DNA of 64,000 bases from assembly GCF_036711975.1 (NCBI RefSeq), contig NC_091972.1, positions 17,551,001 through 17,615,000 of the forward strand. The letters are read 5' to 3'. Shown here piece after piece: positions 34,258-44,380 of the stretch. The position numbers and the translations under genes are program-made. How positions within the stretch are numbered: position 1 is the first letter of the stretch; each line of letters opens with the position of its first letter. The notes under the pieces are model-generated. The model searched no databases. It was not told the origin of the DNA and worked only from the letters and a program-made list of their open reading frames with translations. The stretch is from Onthophagus taurus (taxonomy: Eukaryota; Arthropoda; Insecta; Coleoptera; Scarabaeidae).

Positions 34258-35190
34258 ATAATAATAATAAGTTTATTGCAAAAAAAACCTTTTACATGTC
34301 AAATTAAAAAGAAATTCAAAGTTTTATAATAAATTGTATAATAACGAAATTAAAGATATTACATTATTATTACAGAAGATTTTCTCAAAAAATTCTTGAA
34401 TGGTATAGAACGCGTTTTGGCAAAGGTGGTTCTTTACAGCATTCTTCATTCTTGGAAAGGGTAGATCTCGTACCGACGCAGGTAGATGGTTAAAGAATTT
34501 AATGCCCCAATAGTTGGCAATATTTTGGGTTTTAAACAAACGATGTGTGGGGATACGCAGTTCGTTTTTGTCTCTAGTGTGATAGTTATGGGAATCACAG
34601 TTTTTTCGCAGAAGGTATAATTTCTGGTGAACGTTCTATATACAGTTGAATATACAGGGTGTCACACAAAAAACGCCCCAAGCTGTAACTCTGTCATTTA
34701 CATTTCGATTTTCATGAGCGAGGTATCAAATGATATGGTTTGATAAATACTATGATTCATGCTACAAAGAAATTTTTTCCAAAGCCATCTTCAATTTGAA
34801 GCGATTATTTAGTTTTGTCAAATTGCTCCATATATTTTTCTTCGCGTCATTGGATAGAGATTGTTTTTCTGAATCCATTAATGTACAATACATCCATTTT
34901 GAATGCAATTTTAGCAGAGAAAAGACACCTGTACATACAGGTTGTTACACAAGAATATTCTACAAATATTGTCTTACAAATATTCTAGTAGTTTTGACAT
35001 TGTAGGCAATATTGAGATAGGTTTGAAATTTTCTGGTTTGCTTGTCACCCTTTTTATATACAGGAACTATTTTAGCGACTTTTAATTCCTCAGGGAATAT
35101 TCCATGTTTGAGGCACATGTTAAAAATGTACACTAAATGAACATATAAGCTTAATATAGATTTTTTTAAGAAGGCCATAGACATTCCATA
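34258..35190 (-). pseudogene. CR1/Jockey-like LINE, 3' half (left of gypsy element 2)
   Basis: On the minus strand an RT start block (HLVYIFNMCLKHGIFPEELK, then AKIVPVYKKGDKQ) lies at 35140-35020. A C-terminal block (WGIKFFNHLPASVRDLPF) lies at 34510-34330. The 3' end is AATAAA followed by a (TTA)n tail at 34258-34275. The core RT between them is deleted or replaced by a MITE. The 5' half continues on the far side of gypsy element 2 (45169-46090). Confidence 0.7.
34654..34935. mobile_element. CAGGGTG-type MITE fragment inside the LINE
   Basis: Begins at TA|cagggtgtcacacaaaaaacg, the terminal style of the palindromic elements elsewhere in the window. A possible right end is gacacctgta near 34930. 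It interrupts the LINE between its RT and C-terminal pieces. The right border is uncertain. Confidence 0.45.
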
Positions 35191-35978
35191 TGTCACAAAC
35201 TAGCTCTCGAGAACTTCTCGTTTCCCGTAGTGGGTTTCCTAGCTAGGTCCACGGAGCGGCTCGCGTACCCAACTGTCCACGCACTACCGTTTTCTTGATA
35301 GCTAGCAATGACTGAGTTAGGGTTTGGCACACTGCATTCGTTCACTTGAAAGCAAACGGCAGTAATTTGAAATTAAGAATAAAAATAGATTGAAAGAAAA
35401 CGAAATTTCACTGCTAAAGAATAAGTTTGCTTTATTTTTGAACAAGAACGTATTATATTATATATAAAAAAAAACAACTGACAAAGGTTTTAAAAAGTAA
35501 AAATTACATGACATAAGCTATTCAACAACATCATTACGAAATTTGCCGAGGTGGTTAGCAGGTTCAATGAGAAATCGGAAGTTTAAGATTTTAATAACGC
35601 TTACCCGTTTGTTAAAGTAAAATATTCATCGAAGAAAGAGAATCCAATTCAACGAATTTTATAACTAAATTGCTATAAGTTCAAATCGCACGACTCGAAT
35701 TTAAAAACACAACAAAAACTTTAATTTCCCGGTTTCGCCCGATGCTTTTCTGTTCCAATCCCGTAACCGACTCCCCGATTTTTTCTTCATTTCTTCCCTG
35801 CTCCATCTACTCTAACTGCCACCTCGGCACATTCCTGCCAGAACCGCCTACGTAGTATTTAGTCTGGACCCTCGGTTCTCAAGACGCAACTTCGTAATTA
35901 AATTACAAAGTTCTGCCTGTATTGCGTTTTATTATTTTTTTTTAATCGCTTTCGAATCCCAAAATGCGGTTTGTTACA
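35191..35978 (-). repeat. 3' LTR of gypsy element 2
   Basis: 788 bp. On the element strand it runs TGTAACAAACC..GTTTGTGACA. It is identical to the other LTR. Confidence 0.97.
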
Positions 35979-36652
35979 TCCCTCCCACCTTTTTAAAAGA
36001 AGGCTCCCTTAAGAGCCTTATTTATGATACCAAAATGAACAATACAAACCGCATTCTAGTATTTCCGATATCTACTTGAAATCTTAAGAATCAACAATCT
36101 CAATCGTTACAAAAAGTCTACATCTAAACACTTCTCAGTAACATAGAGTCCAATTTTCACATAATTTTAATTACGAAAACACATTTTTATTGATATTCTT
36201 TTGAAACAAAAAGTCAATTTTTTTTTTTTTTTTACATATGCATTTTAGTCACTTTCTTAAGAGTCTTTCACCGATTTTAACACTTAATTTATTAAAAATT
36301 ATTTTAAAAGTTGTAACATAGTCCTTCACACCAAAACGTTTAAGAACTACCACGCACGCACAGTCAAGTAGTCGAAGTAGAGAAGCTGTCATCACATCTC
36401 GGGGCGACCTGACGTGTGCTACTACATTTCTTCGGTGGAAAATAAACATGTTCTCAGCTGGCTCCATTTATGTGTCGACGATAAGACATTGTTGATTTAT
36501 TTAGAATGTTTTTTTTTTATTTAATGATTATTTACAAATGATAGGAATCGTATATTTCAGGATTTTTTTTGAATGAAGGACAATTTCGGAGTAAGTATTC
36601 TTGGTTTAATAGGATCTGTAACAGACGAAGTTGTCTGAATCTTGGTTACCAT

Positions 36653-37498
36653 TTATTTCCGCATCCAACTTGGAGAGGTCGGTACCTCAGAATATATATT
36701 TGAAACCATCACTTCAGGGCTTGTGGAATTGGTTGCCTCAGGAACTATGTTAGTCGGAGTTTCTGGCGAAGCAAGATCCTCACCCCTTCTCTGATTAAGA
36801 AGCCACATCGTAAAATTTTTCCACAACTGGCCAAGATGACGATACCGCATCCCAAGGTTTTATATATTGCGTAGCCATTCAATATCACGCTAGCGAGTCC
36901 CTTTACGAAACACAATAAAACAATCACTCGTGCGATAACGTGCTCTTAGCAAATTTACGCAACTCTTCCGCATGAAATAGTTGAATCCAGTTCTTATTTT
37001 TCTGTCTTCTTTCCCTGGATTTTTCTAATAATGACATTGTTTATAGCTGATCGTTCCAAGCCGACTTGTACTATTTCTTGTGCTTGTCTGACGTCTTCGT
37101 TGTTATAAATTTCGGCCACTCCCAAATTCATAATGGTACTAAATTTTGATTTCTGAATCTTCATAAGGTAGAAGTCCATCAGGAGGTGTCTGGGATACCT
37201 GCAGTGGAGTTAAGGCTACCCAGGGCTTTTCAATCTGATACATTGGTGAATTAATGAGGTTGCGGTCAACCTGGTCTGCATAGTCCAGGAGTACATGTGT
37301 CATTGGCGACTCAAAATAGGACCGGTTATCCGTATCAGAGACAGGAAGTTCATGGTAGCAAGTATACGTTTTTCTTACTTGCACTCTCTTTGGTACACAT
37401 TTCAATATGTACAGGACTTCTCCGATTGCACGGCCGACATAACTCGTTTCATTCTTAGCGAGCAAACTAACGGTGGTTGGTGATAACGGGGCCAACAA
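36653..37498 (-). pseudogene. Env-like third ORF of gypsy element 2 (not continuous)
   Basis: Downstream of pol, minus-strand frames 37498-37139, 37179-36994 and 36927-36653 together look like the C-terminal half of an insect retrotransposon envelope glycoprotein. The features are a Cys-containing block with a CYHELPV motif, a region ending in a PYEDS segment, a hydrophobic helix (36920-36800) and a short tail. The frame changes twice and no upstream signal peptide was found, so the ORF is either broken or needs splicing. This identification comes from pattern memory only (errantivirus- or chuvirus-like glycoproteins). Bases 36000-36650 and 37500-37980 are AT-rich and unassigned. Confidence 0.45.
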
Positions 37499-37982
37499 TA
37501 AGCGATTTTTATGTGTTTCTATATACGATTTGTCGGTGAATCCGGGCTCTTTGGACTATTTGCACTTGTAACATGTTTTCTACATAATTGGACCTTATTT
37601 GTGAACAATTTCCAACGTTTTTTTTTTTTAGCGATATGAGACTAATATTAACACTACGGGTGCTACAATCGTATGTGATAATAAATTGTTAATCCTATAT
37701 TTATGTAGGCTCCAATCGCCAATAAAGTAGTTAAGAGCGCTGAAACAAACAAAAACAAAAATCCGATTTTCCGGTGTTTAGTAATCAACAACAGAATAGA
37801 CAATAAAAGCTATTAATTATATATTTTTTTTTTTATTATTTAAAAAAAAATAAATAAATTTATTTTCTTTTTAATTTTAGTATTTAACTTATTAATTTAC
37901 TTATTTTAATATTAATATTTTTATTTATTTATTAGTTATTTATTTTTTTTTTCTTTTTTTTTTTACCTGTATACCTTATACT

Positions 37983-40900
37983 TTACCTATACCTAGCTGG
38001 AAGTTTTATGGCTCTCCTCTCCCGTCGTATTGCCAACGGTTCTTCAAGGGGTTCATCTATTAATTCTGGTGCCTTAATAATAATGCTATCGTCCTCACGT
38101 TCTCTTTCTATTTCTGAAGGGTTTTCAGAAGGTTCAGCTATTGACTCCAACAACTCCTTACTCATACATTCATTTTTCCCTTCCAGATTTTCTGCTGTAC
38201 TAGTATCATCACTCTCTTCTAGAATTAATCGTCTCGGACATATATTAATTTTTGGGCAGGGGGTCTCATTTAGTAAATCTGTTACTCCTGTATTTTTTCG
38301 AAAAGTCAGATCCGGTGTATGTAAACTGATTATCGGCATATGTGGATCAACATACCGGTCTTCGTTTATTTCTTCGAGGTGTACATTCGAATCTAGGCTT
38401 TTACACTCTTTCGGGGTTGAGTCTTTATTAGTTCGAAATGATTTCAATCTATTACTATGTACAATAGATTTTAGCTTTCCGTTTACTGATGTAATTTCGT
38501 AGTTCTCTGGTCCTTTAATTTTTGTAATCATGTACGGTCCTATCCAAGGTTGGGCTAATTTTCTATTTAGACCTGGTTTTATAGATGTGTCTTTTAAGAG
38601 TACCAACTCTCCTACGTAAAAATCTCTGTGCTTACTTCTTTTATTATAATACTCAGCCTGTCTTCGAGCGGCAAACTGCAAACTTTCAAAAACCGTCTCA
38701 TACACGTGGTTCATTCGCGCTGCCAATTCCGTCACATAGTTCTCATCACAGTCGTACTTACACCTGGAGGGTCGGAGAAAAACATCCACTGGTAATTCCA
38801 TTTCCCTGCCGTATAACAAAAAGTGGGGGGTATAGCCCGTACTACTATGCACCGTTGATCTGTACGCCAGAAGAACATAGGGTAGCCATTCATCCCAGGT
38901 TCTTTGGTCCTTTTTAACATAGTGAGATAGTACGTCCTTGATCACCCGATGACTTCTCTCGATAAGACCATTGCACTCGGGATGATACGGTGTGGTTTGT
39001 ATTTTGTCGATATTTAATAGCTTACAAATTTCCTTCATGAGTGACGACACAAAATTTGTACCCTGATCGGTGAGCAACTGCAGAGGAGTACCGTGGCGAC
39101 TTACTATTTGCGTTACAAAAGCTCGAGCCACAGTATCAGCCTTCTGATCAGGTAAGGCTACTGCCTCTAAATATTTGGTGAAATAGTCCTGGAACGTAAG
39201 TATATACTTGTTTCCTTTGTATGTTGTTGGTAACGGACCCACTATGTCCATTGAACTTCTTTCGAATGGCTTTCGAACAGTTGTAAATTTTTGCAAGGGT
39301 GCTCTAGACATATGGGGGGAAGTTTTACGTCTATTGCATGACTCACAATTCGAACAATACTTTTTAACATCACGTGTCATAGACGGCCAAAATACCCTAT
39401 CCTTAAGTAAAGCTAATGTTTTCGCTTGACCGCCATGACCTGCAAATGGTAAATCGTGGTAATCATGCAAAGCCTTCTGCACAAATGATTTCGGCAACAC
39501 TAGTACTTCTTTTCCTAACTCATCAGTTTTAAATAAGAGCTTATCATTATCTATGAAATAACTATCCCTAAGATCTTTGTTTGATGAAAGCGAATCCCGT
39601 ATTTCAATGCAAAACTCGTCCTTATCTTGTTCTTTCAAAATAACATTTTTATCCCAAACTGGCGTTGCTATATTTTCCTGTATTTTACATAGTGTTTTGT
39701 TTTTAACAAAAGGTAATTTATATACCATTATCATGGTATTCGTTCCCTCAAAACATTCTCTTAATTCTTCTTTAACTAGGCTCCACTTTAGTTTATCGAG
39801 ACCACATCCTATTCTGGGTATTGCCAAATATCTCTCCCCAGATTTATTCATTTCCTCCCGTAACGTTTCTAGACACTGTCTCAACATGTGGTACGTTGGT
39901 TTATGGTAGTATTCGTCCTTTGTAATTAAATGGTATATTTTTCGTTTCTCCGCTATTTGCGGTACTATGTCACCAACTCCTTTCTCCTCGGATCTTAATT
40001 TTTCAACGGAGCCAAATCGCTTTTTAAATTCCTTTGCAATACCAGCTCCCATCGCAAAATCAGCCGAAACGCAATGAGCTAATACCCAACCTTGGGGAGC
40101 ATCAAACAAATTTCCCTCTACTTCATTAATGCATAACTTATCTTTCTCATCCTTTCGGATTAGGGAAACTATACTGTTTCGGCTGAGAGCATCCACGTTT
40201 CCATGCTTTCGGCCCGGTCTGTGGATAATCTCGAAGTCATACTCCATTAGCATTAAAGCCCATCGTGCTAGTCTCGAGCTCGGGTCTTTGATATTCATCA
40301 ACCATTTCAATGGTCTGTGGTCTGTTATGATAGTGAAACGGCGTCCATATAAGTAGCACCGAAATTGCTTTATCCCAAATATGACAGCAAGACACTCTTT
40401 TTCGGTAGTCGAATAGTTTAGCTCAGCCTTCTTTAGTCCTCTACTAGCGAAAGCCACAGGGCGTTCATTTCCCTCTCTCACCTGACTAAGTATAGCACCT
40501 AATCCTGTGTTACTCGCGTCTGTAGCCAAGATGAAAGGCTCATTGAAATCTGGGAAAATTAATACCGATTCTGATGTTATCGCGGCCTTTAAGCTTTCCA
40601 CCGCTTCCAATTGCTCTTTTTCGAATTTAAACGCGACATCTTTGCGCGTTAACTTCGTAATTGGGGCCGCTAATCGGGTAAAGTCCGGTATAAATTTCCT
40701 ATACCATCCCACCAGCCCCAAAAATTCTCTACAATTCCTAACGTTTTTTGGAACGGGGAAATTCTGTATCGAATTGATTTTTCCCGGATCCGGTTGAACG
40801 CCTTGGGCAGATATTATGTGACCAAGATAAGACACCTTTGGGACCGCGATCTGGCTTTTCTCCATCTTAAGTTTTAGTCCTGCATCTCGGATTCTATCAA

Positions 40901-42929
40901 AAATAGTTTGTAGTTTGTTCACATGATCGTCGACACCCGTTCCATTGAAAATTATTATATCATCTAAATAGACGAGGCAATGAGTACCTAATAATCCCGA
41001 AAATGTAAAATTCATGAAGCGCTGAAACGTCGCGGGGGCATTTACTAGCCCAAACATCATTCGGTTGCTCTCATAGTGCCCGAACGGCGTGGAGAAAGCT
41101 GTTTTTTCTCGGTCATTCTTCTCCACTTCTATTTGATGGTACGCCGACGCTACATCAAACACGCTAAACAGATTAGTCTTCCCTAACACATCTACTGTCT
41201 CTTGCAGATTCGGCAACGGGTACACATCTTTCTTAGTTACCGCGTTGAGTCCTCGGTAATCTATACATACTCGGGGTTTTATCGATCCGTCTGACATCTG
41301 CCGGTTAACGATTACAACCGGCGCCGACCAGGGTGAATGAGATGGTTTAATAATATTTTTCTTTAACAGCTTATCTATTTCTTCCTGTAAGAACTCTCGT
41401 TGATGAACTGGTACTCTATATGGACGTTTACTAATTGGTGGTACATTCTCAGTAATAATTTGATGTTTGACCTTGTGAGTTTTCGTAAAACTTTCGTCAC
41501 CATTGTCGAAAATATCTCGATAATCTAATAACAATTTTTCAACTTTCTCTTTGTCTGTTTCTGATAGATGAGCCAATGAGATCGATTCCAAAAATGTTGA
41601 TGTCTCTTCGTTTTCTCTTATCATTGCAACCATCTCGCTTTTTACTTCTGGATTAACCTTCTTATTCGGTATTATACAACTATACGCTCTAGCTATCTCT
41701 GTATGCTTTGGAATCGTTATTGATTCTTCTCCTATGTTTGCAACCAATACTCGTGGTTTTTCCCCTCTTGGAACAGCACATCTTCCTATTAATATATTTG
41801 GATGAAAGGGCGTTTTACTTGATTCAATTACAATGTCGTTCTTTTTATTATTATTACGCACGTCAACCGCTAACACCTTCTCTGTAAACGGTTCAACGAT
41901 ATCTTCTTCAACGGTGATAACAGGATTACATTGACAGTTTTTATCATTGTTTATTTCGTTTTCTTCCGTATCTTTCATATCAGTTTCATTCTTAATTTCT
42001 TCTTCATTTTCGCATTCCCTTAACTCATTATTTTCTGCAACAATTCGTGACTTCTGCGTCACTAATCCACTACTTCCGCTGGGGTCTTCTTGAATTTCGC
42101 CTTCTCGGCTCTCCCTTTGACTTTCTTTAGTCTTTAATTTCTCTATTTTTTTTTCTTCTTCTTCTATTCTTCTATCGTGACAATCCCTGTCCACATTTAC
42201 ATCGATCATTCGGCGATACCCGGTTTCATAGTCATCGTTGCTATCTGAACTTAACTCCCCAAACTCTTCTACCAAAACATTTACCTCGAGTGGCATAAAC
42301 CTCGTTCGTTGATTCGTCTCCTCGGTTACGTACTTTTCTTCGACTTCACGTTTCTTTATTAGATACTCCGTCCTCGTTACTTGCGGTTCGATTAAATTTA
42401 TTTCCGTTGATAATTCTGATACATAATCATTCGCGAGTTCCAAATTATCTACCTGACCTACACCCAAACCTGATGTGGTGGATTCTCTACATTCAAGGGA
42501 ATCTGTAGACACAATACGCTGCGACCCCAAATTGACGTTCATGATACTTGAAAATCTAACATCGATACCTCCTACATTTAGGCTACCTTTACTAAAATCA
42601 ATAATTACATTGTGAAATTCCATAAAATCGCGTCCCAATACTCCATCTGTGGTTAAAGGCAAATTGTCCAAACATACATAGCACGAGAAATCTCCTAAAT
42701 TCGATTCATTCCCCAATGAAAAATTTAACTCAGTCGTACCTAGCATGTCAATTCCGTGTCCCGTTATTCCCGAAATACTAAAATCTCCCGACATAGGTTT
42801 AATTGCTTCTGAAATTACACAAGAATGTTTAATTATCGTAACAGGAGAACCGGTGTCTACTAACATCGTTATTGGTTTGTTTTTATTGAACAATTTAATA
42901 GAAAAAGGTGTTTCAAAAATGAGTCTCAT
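37983..42929 (-). CDS. Pol polyprotein of gypsy element 2: PR-RT-RNaseH-Macro-IN
   Basis: 1648 codons without interruption. Residues 20-100: aspartic protease (MLVDTGSPV; flap and GVLGRDF). Residues 180-440: charged spacer. Residues ~490-740: RT with CLVYLDDIIIF at 651-661. Residues ~800-915: RNase H (LATDASNTGLG). Residues 932-1073: a complete macrodomain. Residues ~1130-1205: integrase H2C2 finger. Residues ~1215-1335: DDE core (SSMDIVGPL, LTDQGTNFV, NGLIERSHR). Residues ~1440-1500: GPY/F-type module (WIGPYMITK). A Glu-rich tail follows. The pol frame is open upstream of this ATG across the gag stop in the -1 frame, so a gag-pol fusion by -1 frameshifting is likely. All catalytic residues of PR, RT, RH and IN are visible. 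Confidence 0.96.
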   Translation of the reverse strand: MRLIFETPFSIKLFNKNKPITMLVDTGSPVTIIKHSCVISEAIKPMSGDFSISGITGHGIDMLGTTELNFSLGNESNLGDFSCYVCLDNLPLTTDGVLGRDFMEFHNVIIDFSKGSLNVGGIDVRFSSIMNVNLGSQRIVSTDSLECRESTTSGLGVGQVDNLELANDYVSELSTEINLIEPQVTRTEYLIKKREVEEKYVTEETNQRTRFMPLEVNVLVEEFGELSSDSNDDYETGYRRMIDVNVDRDCHDRRIEEEEKKIEKLKTKESQRESREGEIQEDPSGSSGLVTQKSRIVAENNELRECENEEEIKNETDMKDTEENEINNDKNCQCNPVITVEEDIVEPFTEKVLAVDVRNNNKKNDIVIESSKTPFHPNILIGRCAVPRGEKPRVLVANIGEESITIPKHTEIARAYSCIIPNKKVNPEVKSEMVAMIRENEETSTFLESISLAHLSETDKEKVEKLLLDYRDIFDNGDESFTKTHKVKHQIITENVPPISKRPYRVPVHQREFLQEEIDKLLKKNIIKPSHSPWSAPVVIVNRQMSDGSIKPRVCIDYRGLNAVTKKDVYPLPNLQETVDVLGKTNLFSVFDVASAYHQIEVEKNDREKTAFSTPFGHYESNRMMFGLVNAPATFQRFMNFTFSGLLGTHCLVYLDDIIIFNGTGVDDHVNKLQTIFDRIRDAGLKLKMEKSQIAVPKVSYLGHIISAQGVQPDPGKINSIQNFPVPKNVRNCREFLGLVGWYRKFIPDFTRLAAPITKLTRKDVAFKFEKEQLEAVESLKAAITSESVLIFPDFNEPFILATDASNTGLGAILSQVREGNERPVAFASRGLKKAELNYSTTEKECLAVIFGIKQFRCYLYGRRFTIITDHRPLKWLMNIKDPSSRLARWALMLMEYDFEIIHRPGRKHGNVDALSRNSIVSLIRKDEKDKLCINEVEGNLFDAPQGWVLAHCVSADFAMGAGIAKEFKKRFGSVEKLRSEEKGVGDIVPQIAEKRKIYHLITKDEYYHKPTYHMLRQCLETLREEMNKSGERYLAIPRIGCGLDKLKWSLVKEELRECFEGTNTMIMVYKLPFVKNKTLCKIQENIATPVWDKNVILKEQDKDEFCIEIRDSLSSNKDLRDSYFIDNDKLLFKTDELGKEVLVLPKSFVQKALHDYHDLPFAGHGGQAKTLALLKDRVFWPSMTRDVKKYCSNCESCNRRKTSPHMSRAPLQKFTTVRKPFERSSMDIVGPLPTTYKGNKYILTFQDYFTKYLEAVALPDQKADTVARAFVTQIVSRHGTPLQLLTDQGTNFVSSLMKEICKLLNIDKIQTTPYHPECNGLIERSHRVIKDVLSHYVKKDQRTWDEWLPYVLLAYRSTVHSSTGYTPHFLLYGREMELPVDVFLRPSRCKYDCDENYVTELAARMNHVYETVFESLQFAARRQAEYYNKRSKHRDFYVGELVLLKDTSIKPGLNRKLAQPWIGPYMITKIKGPENYEITSVNGKLKSIVHSNRLKSFRTNKDSTPKECKSLDSNVHLEEINEDRYVDPHMPIISLHTPDLTFRKNTGVTDLLNETPCPKINICPRRLILEESDDTSTAENLEGKNECMSKELLESIAEPSENPSEIEREREDDSIIIKAPELIDEPLEEPLAIRRERRAIKLPARYR
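39711..40136 (-). other. TARG1/OARD1-type macrodomain embedded in gypsy pol
   Basis: Pol residues ~932-1073. The motifs run in family order: EGNLFDAP (VKGDLFACP in human OARD1), LAHCVSADFAMGAGIA (LAHCISEDCRMGAGIA), FKKRFG, YHLITKDEYYHKPTY (YYLITKKRASHKPTY), IPRIGCGLDKLKW (MPRIGCGLDRLQW) and a closing MVYKL. The catalytic Lys (K84 in OARD1) is pol K1004 and the catalytic Asp (D125) is pol D1045, with the same 41-residue spacing. OARD1 removes ADP-ribose from glutamate/aspartate and deacylates O-acyl-ADP-ribose. The domain is in frame between RNase H and the integrase finger, with no intron or stop. Confidence 0.93.
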
Positions 42930-42997
42930 ATGCGGTATAATCTTATTTACAGTTGGGTCATAATTTTCGACAGGCTTTATTGACCTATCGTAACCCT

Positions 42998-44113
42998 TTA
43001 ATTCGAGTCTCCTGCGGTTCGGGTATTCACCGCAGGACGATATGCGTTTAAAGAGTTCGTCTCATTGTACCTGTTATTCGCGGGAATTTGCGGTGATCTA
43101 GTAACCCGCGGGGGCGATTGTCGATCCGTATAATTGTTATCGTTTACATTACGTCGCGGTTCGTTTTGATAATCTCGCTGTTGGTAATAAAAATTTCTTC
43201 GGTCGCGGTTGTTTACCTTATCGGATGAATGACCCTCTTGAAAACTAACACGGCGTGGGAGGTCACGCCTTTGGTCGTAGTTCGGTTGCATTTTATTTGA
43301 AGGTAACCTACATTGTTTACTAATATGACCGGGTTTTCCGCAATTATAACAATTAAACACGGTTGTCTGTGCATTACAAAATTTCGCAAAATGACCTGAC
43401 TTTCCGCATCTGTAACATAATCTAGTAGTCGTATCCACCGCTCCTATATTAATTCGATTTGGACGATTTCGGTTTGTAGCCTGATTTAATTCTTCAAATG
43501 ATGCGATCTCTTCCGCTTTATCTAGAGTTAAATCCGTTTCACGCATAAGTAACGTTCCTACCATTTGACTTAATTCACGTTTCATTCCCACTTTAAATTG
43601 ACTTAGTGCTAATTCATTAATTTTTATAATAACTCCCGGTAATTCTGCTGCTGTTACTTTCGCTTTGTCCTCCTCGATAATCTCATTCGCGATAGACTTT
43701 ATACTGGTTACGTAAGACGACACGGATTCATCGTGTTTTTGGAACGCGCGCATTAATTTCCCTAGTGCTTCTCCCGGTAATTTTCGCGGGGTAAACTTTT
43801 TAATTAATTTTTCCCGTAATTCTACATATGTGACCTGATTACTCTGTAAGTTTGTTTCCGCCTTATAAAATTTATAAGCCTCTCCACTCAATCGATACCT
43901 AACAATATGAAGCATTTGTGTTTTATTCCAATTATCTAAGATCGCACGTTGCTCTAACCTTTCAAAATACAGTTTAACATTTTCTCGACCTGAAAAAGAT
44001 TCTACCGTTCCTGCTAACATTCCTAAAGAAATCGGTGTAACCATCATTGGTGTTGTTAGAATAGAACCTTCAGCTTCGCCCGGAATTTCTGCTACGTTAT
44101 CATCGGCGTTCAT
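42998..44113 (-). CDS. Gag of gypsy element 2
   Basis: 371 residues. The helical capsid-like N-terminal part contains the retrotransposon-gag pattern (GTVESFSGRENVKLYFERLE; YKFYKAETN; KLMRAFQKHDESVSSYV). Two consecutive CCHC knuckles of canonical C-x2-C-x4-H-x4-C spacing follow (CYRCGKSGHFAKFC and CYNCGKPGHISKQC, near 43420-43310), then an Arg/Asn-rich tail. It ends 69 nt before the first pol ATG, but the pol frame overlaps it in -1. Confidence 0.92.
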   Translation of the reverse strand: MNADDNVAEIPGEAEGSILTTPMMVTPISLGMLAGTVESFSGRENVKLYFERLEQRAILDNWNKTQMLHIVRYRLSGEAYKFYKAETNLQSNQVTYVELREKLIKKFTPRKLPGEALGKLMRAFQKHDESVSSYVTSIKSIANEIIEEDKAKVTAAELPGVIIKINELALSQFKVGMKRELSQMVGTLLMRETDLTLDKAEEIASFEELNQATNRNRPNRINIGAVDTTTRLCYRCGKSGHFAKFCNAQTTVFNCYNCGKPGHISKQCRLPSNKMQPNYDQRRDLPRRVSFQEGHSSDKVNNRDRRNFYYQQRDYQNEPRRNVNDNNYTDRQSPPRVTRSPQIPANNRYNETNSLNAYRPAVNTRTAGDSN

Positions 44114-44380
44114 AATGATTAAGATTTTTATTATTTTTAATGATAGTCACAAAATATTCACCTACTAACCCCTGCACGACAAAATTTATTACTTTATACG
44201 TACAAACAAAAGAATGATTGACAAAACATTAAAGAAAATTAACTCGAAATCTTTAAATTTTGAAATACGAAATAGTAACAAAAACAAAACAAAAAAAAAA
44301 TAAATAAATAAAAAAATAACAATTAGATTTTATTTCTACTTTTACATCAAATTGTGCCAACCCCACACCTGACACCAGTT

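Noticed and set aside
36249..36467. 72-codon minus-strand ORF in the 3' part of gypsy element 2
   Set aside because: No motif, lies between the env-like region and the LTR, and could be 3' UTR; not called as a gene.
37800..37975. Possible origin or regulatory AT tract after pol of element 2
   Set aside because: Only low-complexity A/T runs; no specific signal can be supported.
39577..39909. Macrodomain region as a separate host gene or contaminating insertion
   Set aside because: It is in frame with RNase H upstream and integrase downstream, without stops, introns or flanking duplications.
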